Origin: Gemmatimonadales bacterium UBA4718
GTDB taxonomy: Bacteria > Gemmatimonadota > Gemmatimonadetes > Gemmatimonadales > Gemmatimonadaceae
Length of the DNA: 12,512 nucleotides
Direction of reading: 5' to 3'
Assembly (NCBI GenBank): GCA_002404375.1
Contig: DHJO01000001.1
Span: forward strand, 19,243-31,754
Positions 6,812 to 12,512 of the stretch are shown piece after piece. The position numbers and the translations under genes were made by a program. Below the pieces are notes generated by a model that worked only from the letters and a program-made list of their open reading frames with translations, was not told the DNA's origin and searched no databases. Position 1 is the stretch's first letter; each line of letters starts with the position of its first letter.

Positions 6812-7012
6812 ATGGCTGCACGGAAATCAGGAAGCAGACGCAAGTACGGTAAGGCGGCATCGAAGCGCGTGGAGAGCGCGATGCGCCGCCGCAAGAAGGG
6901 AACGCTCAAGTCTGGCAGAAGCGGAAGGACCGTAAAGAGTCGCAAGCAGGCGATTGCGATCGGTTTGTCCGAGGCACGTAAGAAAGGAGCCAAGGTTCCG
7001 CGCAAGCGCTGA
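6812..7012 (+). CDS. Small basic DUF6496-type protein
   Basis: This 66-residue protein has 13 Lys and 13 Arg but only 2 Glu. Its C-terminal half, SRKQAIAIGLSEARKKGAKVP (43-63), is the conserved block I associate with DUF6496, and KYGKAASKRVESAMRRRKKG precedes it. The composition suggests binding to nucleic acid or another polyanion; no function is established to my knowledge. The start is secure: GGAGG at 6799-6803 lies 8 nt before the ATG, the strongest Shine-Dalgarno in the window. TATACC (6785-6790) is a weak -10 candidate without a matching -35. The gene converges on glnA, with 22 nt between the two stops. Confidence 0.82.
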   Translation: MAARKSGSRRKYGKAASKRVESAMRRRKKGTLKSGRSGRTVKSRKQAIAIGLSEARKKGAKVPRKR

Positions 7013-7034
7013 GGTAGAAAGACCTCGGGCGGGT

Positions 7035-8396
7035 TCAGTACTTGGCGAGGTAGTTGTCGAGCTCCCACTTGGAGACCTGACTTATGTACTCGTCCCACTC
7101 CAGCCTCTTCGCCGCCAGAAATTGACTGGTAATGTGCTCGCCGAGCGCGTCAGTGATGACCTGGTCTTTCTCCAGCTCGCTGCAGGCCTCTTCTAGATTG
7201 TGCGGCAAATCATCGATCCTCAGACGACGCTTCTCGCGATGCGACAGCTCCCAGATGTTGGTGTTCACCGGCTCGCGCGCATCGGCCTTGGTAGCGATAC
7301 CATCCAGTCCCGCGGCGAGTTGTACGGCCAACGCGAGGTAAGGGTTCGCCGACGGATCCGGAATCCGTAGCTCTATTCTTGTTCCCATCCCTCTACGATC
7401 GGGAATGCGAATCATCGGCGATCGGTTCCGCATGGACCATGCGACGTTGACCGGCGCCTCGTAGCCAGGAACGAGTCTCTTGTACGAATTGACGAGCGGA
7501 TTCGTGATCGCGGTGAATCCGCGCGCGTGACGTAATAGCCCGCCGATATAATGCAGCGCCGTACTGGATAACTCCCACTCCGACTTCTCGTCCCAGAAAG
7601 CGTTTTCTTTTCCGCGGAACAGCGACTGGTGCGTATGCATCCCGCTTCCATTCTGTCCGAAGATGGGCTTTGGCATGAACGACGCGATCAGTCCGAAAGT
7701 TCGCGCTACGTACTTCACGACGAATCGGAACGTCGTGAGGTTGTCCGCGGTCTTGAGAGCATCCGCATAGCGAAAGTCGATCTCGTGCTGCCCGTGAGCA
7801 ACCTCATGGTGAGCGGCCTCGACCTCGAACCCCATCCGCTCGAGCACATCTACGATCGCGCGGCGCGCGTCTTCGCCGAGATCCGCGGGCGCCAGATCGA
7901 AATACGAGCCGACATCATGCGTGACGGTTGACGGCTCGTCATCCGGTCCGGGCTTGAACATGAAGAACTCGGCTTCCATGCCAGCGTTCATCGTATAGCC
8001 CAGCTGTGCCGCGCGCGCGATCATTTTCTTGAGGACGCTTCGCGGGTCTCCGGAAAACGGGTTGCCATCCGGAGTGTTGATGTCGCAGATCACCCTGGCG
8101 ACGCGGCTACTTTCGTCGCCCCAGGGGAATATCTGGAAAGTGCTGAAATCCGGCGCGAGGAGCATGTCGGACTCCTCGATCCGGACAAAGCCTTCGATCG
8201 ATGATCCATCGAACATCATGTCACCCGCGAGCGCTTTCTCGAACTGCGAGGCCGGAACCTCGACGTTCTTGTTGATGCCGAGGATGTCCGTGAATTGCAG
8301 TCTGAGGAATCGAACGTTGTTCTGGGTGGCTAGATCGAGGATATCCTTGGCGCTTGCGCCTGAGGTATCGGGAATCTGGGAGCGATGGCGGACCAT
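7035..8396 (-). CDS. glnA: Glutamine synthetase type I, alpha form (GSI-alpha)
   Basis: The enzyme joins glutamate and ammonia with ATP to make glutamine and normally forms a cytosolic dodecamer. All core motifs are present in the 453 residues: MFDGSSIEGF (61-70), metal ligands E141 and E143, HHEVAHGQHEIDF with E198 and E205, NGSGMH with H254, the ATP region, and the flap loop NPLVNSYKRLVPGYEAP with E313. The length, and the lack of both the GSI-beta insertion and the adenylylation tyrosine motif, place it in the alpha group, so control by adenylylation is not expected. R72 corresponds to the Bacillus arginine (R62) linked to feedback inhibition. His201 stands where many alpha enzymes have Pro; the effect is unknown. 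A weak AGG lies upstream of the ATG. It is divergent from the type III enzyme gene across 149 bp. Confidence 0.97.
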   Translation of the reverse strand: MVRHRSQIPDTSGASAKDILDLATQNNVRFLRLQFTDILGINKNVEVPASQFEKALAGDMMFDGSSIEGFVRIEESDMLLAPDFSTFQIFPWGDESSRVARVICDINTPDGNPFSGDPRSVLKKMIARAAQLGYTMNAGMEAEFFMFKPGPDDEPSTVTHDVGSYFDLAPADLGEDARRAIVDVLERMGFEVEAAHHEVAHGQHEIDFRYADALKTADNLTTFRFVVKYVARTFGLIASFMPKPIFGQNGSGMHTHQSLFRGKENAFWDEKSEWELSSTALHYIGGLLRHARGFTAITNPLVNSYKRLVPGYEAPVNVAWSMRNRSPMIRIPDRRGMGTRIELRIPDPSANPYLALAVQLAAGLDGIATKADAREPVNTNIWELSHREKRRLRIDDLPHNLEEACSELEKDQVITDALGEHITSQFLAAKRLEWDEYISQVSKWELDNYLAKY

Positions 8397-8469
8397 CCGA
8401 CCAACCTAGCCCGGTTGCTCCGATTTTGCAATTCATGCATGGAAATGTGCCTATTCCTTGCATATTGGC

Positions 8470-8475
8470 TGTCAA
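8470..8475 (-). promoter_or_regulatory. Candidate -35 box for glnA
   Basis: On the minus strand 8475-8470 reads TTGACA, a perfect -35 hexamer about 75 nt upstream of the glnA ATG. The best-placed -10, TAGGCA (8453-8448, 16-nt spacer), is poor, so the promoter is tentative or may need an activator. It abuts the inverted repeat at 8478-8493, which would lie just upstream of the -35. Confidence 0.3.
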
Positions 8476-8477
8476 AT

Positions 8478-8493
8478 AGCGATTTTGATCGCT
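8478..8493. promoter_or_regulatory. Inverted repeat between the two glutamine synthetase genes, possible operator
   Basis: AGCGAT (8478-8483), loop TTTG, ATCGCT (8488-8493) is a perfect inverted repeat in the 149-bp divergent gap. It lies 81 nt from the glnA start and 52 nt from the glnN start, just upstream of a TTGACA on the glnA side. No T-run follows, so it is not a terminator. A second small palindrome, GTAATTAC, lies at 8504-8511. It does not match the Bacillus GlnR/TnrA box. Binding by a nitrogen regulator is inference. Confidence 0.4.
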
Positions 8494-8545
8494 TCAGCGT
8501 GCAGTAATTACACGATTTGGCCTTACACACCACCAGCGTAGACTC

Positions 8546-10771
8546 ATGACAGCAGCGACAACCAGCCCGCGAAAGGCCCTCATTCAGGAGCTCACCAACA
8601 GGTCGCCCCGTGTTGCTCCTGGGTTCAATGAGGACGGAATACCCGGCCCCACCTCGCAGTACTTCGGCGTCAACACTCTCGGCGTCCGGCAGCTCCGCGA
8701 CAAGCTCCCGAGAGAGGTCTTCGCCAGTCTTGCGGCCTCAATACGTCAGGGTAAAAAGCTCGACCGGGCGATTGCGCCAGTTGTTGCGCAGGTAATCAAG
8801 GAATGGGCGATCGCGCGCGGCGTGACTCATTTCACTCACTGGTTCCAGCCGCAGACCGGTCTCACGGCTGAGAAACACGACGCCTTCTTCGCGTTCGATG
8901 ACGACCGGCAGCCGATGGAATCGTTCACTGGTGACCAGCTCATCCAGAGCGAGCCCGATGCATCGAGTTTCCCTTCGGGCGGACTCCGCGCGACCTGGGA
9001 AGCTCGCGGTTACACGGCTTGGAACCCGGCGAGTCCTGTGTTCATCGTCGAAGCCACTGGCGCGCGCACGCTCTGCATTCCCTCAGTTTTCATCGGCTAC
9101 AACGGAGAAGCGCTCGACGAGATGACTCCTCTGCTTCGCAGCTCCGACGTCCTCTCACAGAAAGCGATCGCGCTGTTAGAGCTCCTCGGCGACAAGGGAG
9201 TGCAGCGCGTCTACACCACTCTCGGTCCCGAGCAGGAGTACTTCCTGATCGATCGCGCGCATTTCGCCATGCGCCCCGATCTCGTGATGGGCGGCCGCAC
9301 CCTCATCGGTGCCCCACCGCCCCGCGGACAGCAGCTCGAGGATCACTACTTCGGCGGCATTCCTGAGCGGATCCAGGGTTGCATCGCGGAAGCCGAGTTC
9401 GAGCTGTACAAGCTCGGCGTGCCGATCACCACCCGTCACAACGAAGTCGCGCCCTCTCAGTTCGAGATGGCGCCCTACTTCGAGGAGACAGACCTCGCCG
9501 TCGATCACAACATGCTCGTCATGGCGACACTGCGGCGAGTGGCCTTGAGACATCACCTTCAAGCGGTTCTGCATGAAAAGCCGTTCGCCGGAATCAATGG
9601 GTCCGGGAAGCACTGCAACTGGTCAATGTCCGTTACCGCTGAATCCTCGGAGCTCGACGGATTGAATCTTCTGAAACCGGGGAAGACTCCGCACCAGAAT
9701 CTGCGCTTCCTGCTGTTTCTGGCCGCGGTGCTGAAGGGAGTCCACAAGCACGCCGGGCTTCTCCGTGCCGGCATCGCTTCCTCGGGCAATGAGCACAGAC
9801 TCGGCGCGAACGAAGCCCCGCCCGCGATCATCTCGGTCTTCATGGGCGACATGCTCACCAAGGTCATCGAAGAGATCGCCGCCGGAAAAAGCTCCGGTAG
9901 CGCGGAGCAGCAGATGATCAAACTTGGCGTGGCTCGACTTCCGGAGATCCGGCGCGACAACACCGACCGCAATCGCACTTCTCCCTTCGCATTCACTGGC
10001 CAGAAGTTCGAGTTCCGCGCGGTCGGATCGTCCGCGTCGATCGCTTTCCCCGTAGCTCTGCTCAACATTGTGGTCGCCGATACCATTGCAGAGATCACCG
10101 ACTCCCTGCGAGAAACGCTCAAGAAAACCAAGTCCATCGACGACGCGGTGATCAAGGTGGTGCGCGAAGCCTTCAAGGAGAGCACGCCCGTCCGCTTCGA
10201 GGGCAACAACTACTCCGAGGACTGGGTCAAGGAAGCGAAGAAGCGCGGGCTTCCGAATATTCGCCGCACTCCCGAGGCGTTGAAGGAGATGGTGTCGAAA
10301 CAATCGCGCGCCCTCCTCACCAAGCATGGTGTTCTCACGAAGGAGGAGCTCGAGTCCCGATATCACGTCCGTGTCGAGCGTTACGTAAAGGACATGTTGA
10401 TCGAGCTGCACACCATGCGCGAGATGGTCGACACGCTCATCGTTCCCGCCGCGTACGGCTACCTCAATGAGTTGTCGCAATCAGCATCGCAGTCGAAGGC
10501 GGCTGGAATCGCTGTAGTTCCTCAAGTAGCTACCGCCAACCAGGTTGGTGAGCTGGTGCAGGAGCTCCAGGAATTTCGCGAAGATCTGAGCGATGTAATT
10601 GCGCGCGCGGAGGCTATGCACGAGGATCCTCCGGGACAGGCCGACCTCCTCACGTCAGAGGGAGCAGACACGATGGCCGAAGTCCGGAAAGTGTGCGATG
10701 CGCTGGAGCTGATAGTCGGCGACGACTACTGGCCTCTACCCAAATACAGGGAAATGCTCTTCCCGGTTTGA
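8546..10771 (+). CDS. glnN: Glutamine synthetase type III (GSIII)
   Basis: The 741-residue protein matches the large type III glutamine synthetases, which make glutamine from glutamate, ammonia and ATP as dodecamers built differently from GSI. The N-terminal GSIII region includes YFGVNTLG and HWFQPQTGLTAEKHDAF. Catalytic motifs follow: GPEQEYFLID (E229, E231), HNEVAPSQFE (298-307), NGSGKHCNW (351-359) and the type III hallmark NEHRLGANEAPPAIISVF (415-432). The C-terminal third is helical, as in the family, and the length is usual. The ATG at 8546 has no clear Shine-Dalgarno. It is the second glutamine synthetase here and is divergent from glnA, so nitrogen-responsive control of the pair is likely but not shown. 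The zinc-ribbon gene starts 50 nt after its stop. Confidence 0.97.
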   Translation: MTAATTSPRKALIQELTNRSPRVAPGFNEDGIPGPTSQYFGVNTLGVRQLRDKLPREVFASLAASIRQGKKLDRAIAPVVAQVIKEWAIARGVTHFTHWFQPQTGLTAEKHDAFFAFDDDRQPMESFTGDQLIQSEPDASSFPSGGLRATWEARGYTAWNPASPVFIVEATGARTLCIPSVFIGYNGEALDEMTPLLRSSDVLSQKAIALLELLGDKGVQRVYTTLGPEQEYFLIDRAHFAMRPDLVMGGRTLIGAPPPRGQQLEDHYFGGIPERIQGCIAEAEFELYKLGVPITTRHNEVAPSQFEMAPYFEETDLAVDHNMLVMATLRRVALRHHLQAVLHEKPFAGINGSGKHCNWSMSVTAESSELDGLNLLKPGKTPHQNLRFLLFLAAVLKGVHKHAGLLRAGIASSGNEHRLGANEAPPAIISVFMGDMLTKVIEEIAAGKSSGSAEQQMIKLGVARLPEIRRDNTDRNRTSPFAFTGQKFEFRAVGSSASIAFPVALLNIVVADTIAEITDSLRETLKKTKSIDDAVIKVVREAFKESTPVRFEGNNYSEDWVKEAKKRGLPNIRRTPEALKEMVSKQSRALLTKHGVLTKEELESRYHVRVERYVKDMLIELHTMREMVDTLIVPAAYGYLNELSQSASQSKAAGIAVVPQVATANQVGELVQELQEFREDLSDVIARAEAMHEDPPGQADLLTSEGADTMAEVRKVCDALELIVGDDYWPLPKYREMLFPV

Positions 10772-10821
10772 ACTGACCGGACTACGATGCGGGGAGCGCG
10801 GCGGCTATGTAACTTGAGCAA

Positions 10822-11658
10822 ATGACCTCGCCGTCTTCTCCGGCTACTGAATCGTCCAAAATCTGTCCTTCCTGCGGTGCAACAGCCCTTGGGCACTATT
10901 GCGCAAATTGTGGCGCTCCGGTGGCCGGCGCTACCTGCGTTTCATGCTCCGCTGACCTGAGTCCGGGCGCCAGGTTCTGCCACCGTTGCGGAGCTCCAGC
11001 CGGAGCGGCAGCGCCGGTCGCGGGATCGAAAACGAATTCGCTTCCCTGGATCGTGGCTGCGCTTGCTTTTCTTGCGCTCTTCGCGATGGCTGCCGGGCGC
11101 GGTTTCAATGCTCGGCGCAGTAGCACCGTAGACGGATCGCAGAACGCGCTGCCACAGGCGGGGCTCGATGACCGAGGCGCGCCATCTGACGATCAATCAG
11201 CCGGAGTTCGCGCTCCCGACATCTCCAGCTTATCACCACAGGAGCGCGCCGATCGTCTCTACAATCGGGTGATGCTGCTCGCCACGCAGGGAAAGACTGA
11301 TAGCGTAGAGTTTTTCGCTCCGATGGCGCTTACTGCGTACCAGATGCTCGCCCCGCTTAATGCCGATCAACGGTACGACATGGGGCGGATCGGCGAAGTA
11401 GCTGGAGCGCTTCCACTGGCGAAAGCGCAGGCCGACAGCATTCTCCGCGAAAATCCGAACCATCTCCTCGGTCTCATACTCGAGGCCCGGCTCGCAACCC
11501 TCGCGGGAGATACCACTCAGCTTCACTCGTACGAGCGGCGCCTGATTACCGCCGAAAAATCCGAATTACCGAAGAAACGTGAGGAATATCTGCGACACCA
11601 GGATGACATCACCAACGCTTTACAGCAGGCGAAGAAGAGTCTGGCCGGAAGACCATGA
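10822..11658 (+). CDS. Zinc-ribbon / transmembrane / helical-repeat protein
   Basis: The 278-residue protein begins with two zinc ribbons: C15-C18 with C27-C30, and C39-C42 with C53-C56. A single transmembrane helix follows at about 74-93 (LPWIVAALAFLALFAMAAG). Next is a polar, probably disordered linker, then an alpha-helical region (about 140-270) with a TPR-like feel, for example ADRLYNRVMLLATQGKTDSV and AKAQADSILRENPNHLLGL. The zinc ribbons should lie in the cytoplasm and the helical part outside. No enzyme motif is visible. The stop overlaps the mqnD ATG (ATGA at 11655-11658), so the two are translationally coupled. The gene lies 50 nt after glnN and may be co-transcribed with it. Shine-Dalgarno is weak. 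The domain layout is clear; the function is not known. Confidence 0.82.
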   Translation: MTSPSSPATESSKICPSCGATALGHYCANCGAPVAGATCVSCSADLSPGARFCHRCGAPAGAAAPVAGSKTNSLPWIVAALAFLALFAMAAGRGFNARRSSTVDGSQNALPQAGLDDRGAPSDDQSAGVRAPDISSLSPQERADRLYNRVMLLATQGKTDSVEFFAPMALTAYQMLAPLNADQRYDMGRIGEVAGALPLAKAQADSILRENPNHLLGLILEARLATLAGDTTQLHSYERRLITAEKSELPKKREEYLRHQDDITNALQQAKKSLAGRP

Positions 11659-12497
11659 CCTCGCCTAGCACGATTCATCTCGCGCACAGTCCCGATTCGG
11701 ACGACGCGTTCATGTTCTACGCGCTGGCCGACGGCCAGATCGACACCCAGGGCCTGAGCTACGTGCACGAGCTTCAGGACATCGAGACGCTGAACGGTCG
11801 CGCCTTGCGTGGGGAGCTCGATGTCACCGCGGTGTCGATCCACGCTTACGCCTATTTGTCCGACCGCTACGCCTTGCTTCCTCACGGAGCATCGATGGGA
11901 GACGGTTATGGACCGATGCTTGTCTCCAAAGAGCCGATGAAGAAGGCCGACACTGTGGGCAGGCCGATCGCCGTGCCGGGCATGATGACGAGCGCTTATC
12001 TCGCTCTCAAGTTATTCCAGCCGGATTTCGTTCCGGTCGTCGTGCCATTCGACCAGATCGAGCAGGCGGTTCTGCTAGGGGAAGTCGACGCCGGATTGCT
12101 GATCCACGAAGGCCAGCTCACGTACAAGGACGACGGGCTCCATCTCATCGCCGACATGGGAGCCTGGTGGCTGGAAAAGACCGGGTTGCCGCTGCCTCTC
12201 GGTGGAAACGTCATCCGCAAGGACATGCCACGGGACGTTCAGAAGAAGGTGTCCCGGCACTTGCGTGAGAGCATCGCCTACGGTCTCGACCATCGAAAGA
12301 ACGCGCTGGACCACGCGATGCGTTTCGCGCGCGGCCTCGATCGCAGCAAGGCCGACACTTTCGTCGGGATGTACGTCAACGACTGGACGCTCGACTACGG
12401 CGAGCGTGGTCGCCGTGCTATCCGCCTCTTCCTGGACGAAGGGGTCAAATCGGGAGTGATTACGCGACCGGTGACGGTGGAGTTCGTTGACGACTGA
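11655..12497 (+). CDS. mqnD: 1,4-dihydroxy-6-naphthoate synthase, futalosine menaquinone pathway
   Basis: The 280-residue protein has the MqnA/MqnD fold, which resembles a periplasmic binding protein but has no signal peptide here. Its motifs run as in MqnD: HSPDSDDAFMFYAL (11-24), DIETLN, YGPMLVSKE, the phosphate-type loop PGMMTSAYLAL, AGLLIHEGQLTY with H151 (the position of the catalytic histidine in Thermus MqnD), and DMGAWWLEKTGLPLPLGGN. MqnD converts cyclic dehypoxanthinyl futalosine to 1,4-dihydroxy-6-naphthoate in the cytosol. This implies that the organism makes menaquinone by the futalosine route, but no other mqn gene is visible here. The paralogue MqnA is the main alternative; the WWLEKTGLPLPLG block argues for MqnD. 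The start overlaps the preceding stop by 4 nt. Confidence 0.88.
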   Translation: MTSPSTIHLAHSPDSDDAFMFYALADGQIDTQGLSYVHELQDIETLNGRALRGELDVTAVSIHAYAYLSDRYALLPHGASMGDGYGPMLVSKEPMKKADTVGRPIAVPGMMTSAYLALKLFQPDFVPVVVPFDQIEQAVLLGEVDAGLLIHEGQLTYKDDGLHLIADMGAWWLEKTGLPLPLGGNVIRKDMPRDVQKKVSRHLRESIAYGLDHRKNALDHAMRFARGLDRSKADTFVGMYVNDWTLDYGERGRRAIRLFLDEGVKSGVITRPVTVEFVDD

Positions 12498-12512
12498 GCT
12501 GATCGACGAGCT
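12487..12512 (+). CDS. Possible start of a further gene, cut by the window edge
   Basis: A TTG at 12487 opens a frame, MTTELIDE, that overlaps the end of mqnD and stays open to the edge. GGAG at 12479-12482 lies 4 nt before it. The overlap would continue the tightly packed pattern seen upstream. With only eight complete codons, no family can be named and the frame may be chance. Confidence 0.3.

Noticed and set aside
7011..7026. Hairpin GAGGT-AGAAAG-ACCTC between convergent genes as a shared terminator
   Set aside because: The stem has only 5 bp and no T-run follows on either strand.
8432..8465. Sigma-54-like promoter in the glnA-glnN gap
   Set aside because: On the minus strand GG and GC are 11 nt apart instead of 10. 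On the plus strand the -24 element has TG in place of GG.
8397..8545. Bacillus-type GlnR/TnrA box (TGTNA-N7-TNACA)
   Set aside because: I scanned both strands by eye and no copy fits beyond one half-site.
8525..8548. Leaderless promoter for glnN (TAGACT before the ATG)
   Set aside because: The hexamer ends 1 nt before the ATG, too close for initiation at the start codon, and the -35 is weak.
9559..10480. Long minus-strand open frames opposite glnN
   Set aside because: They lie inside the coding sequence of a clear GSIII gene and look like mirror frames caused by GC-rich codon use.
1..12512. Mobile element, phage, CRISPR or defence system
   Set aside because: I found no transposase, integrase, repeat array, long terminal repeats or defence-type domain; the genes fit a stable chromosomal region.

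Overview
The window looks like ordinary chromosome from a GC-rich, Gram-negative-type bacterium. I favour the Gemmatimonadota or a close relative, as an inference from gene content rather than a marker. The supporting genes are a DUF5916 outer-membrane protein with a CBM9-like domain, a short (alpha-type) GSI beside a type III glutamine synthetase, a futalosine-route menaquinone gene (mqnD), and DUF4112, DUF6496 and DUF1259 proteins. I see no phage, insertion sequence, CRISPR array or recognisable defence system.

Left part (1-5235) is read entirely on the minus strand. In transcription order it holds a lipoprotein with a YncE-like beta-propeller and a phosphoesterase domain (5235-2776), a small DUF4112 membrane protein overlapping it by 4 nt (2779-2258), tRNA-Cys(GCA) (2246-2175), an exported protein with two DUF1259 repeats (2138-1137), and the 5' part of a CBM9/DUF5916 gene running off the left edge (1073-<1). 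The last gene has no ATG, GTG or TTG where its start should be. The best candidate is an ATT codon behind a well-placed GGAG.

Middle part (5236-7012) starts with a GNAT acetyltransferase of the spermidine/thialysine type (5287-5799), divergent from the phosphoesterase gene. Its promoter match (TTGACA, 17 nt, GATAAT) lies so close to the ATG that a leaderless mRNA is predicted. Then come a possible 54-residue ORF (5805-5969), a two-helix small membrane protein (6006-6281), an unrecognised minus-strand protein (6768-6295), and a very basic 66-residue DUF6496 protein with a strong Shine-Dalgarno (6812-7012).

Right part (7035-12512) concerns nitrogen assimilation and menaquinone. Alpha-type GSI (glnA, minus) and GSIII (glnN, plus) are divergent across 149 bp that contain a perfect inverted repeat. 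Downstream of glnN are a zinc-ribbon/transmembrane/helical protein and mqnD, which overlap by 4 nt (ATGA). A possible further gene starts at the right edge. The points most worth checking are the non-canonical DUF5916 start, the leaderless GNAT promoter, the divergent pair of glutamine synthetases with its putative operator, and the coupling of an unknown zinc-ribbon protein to mqnD.
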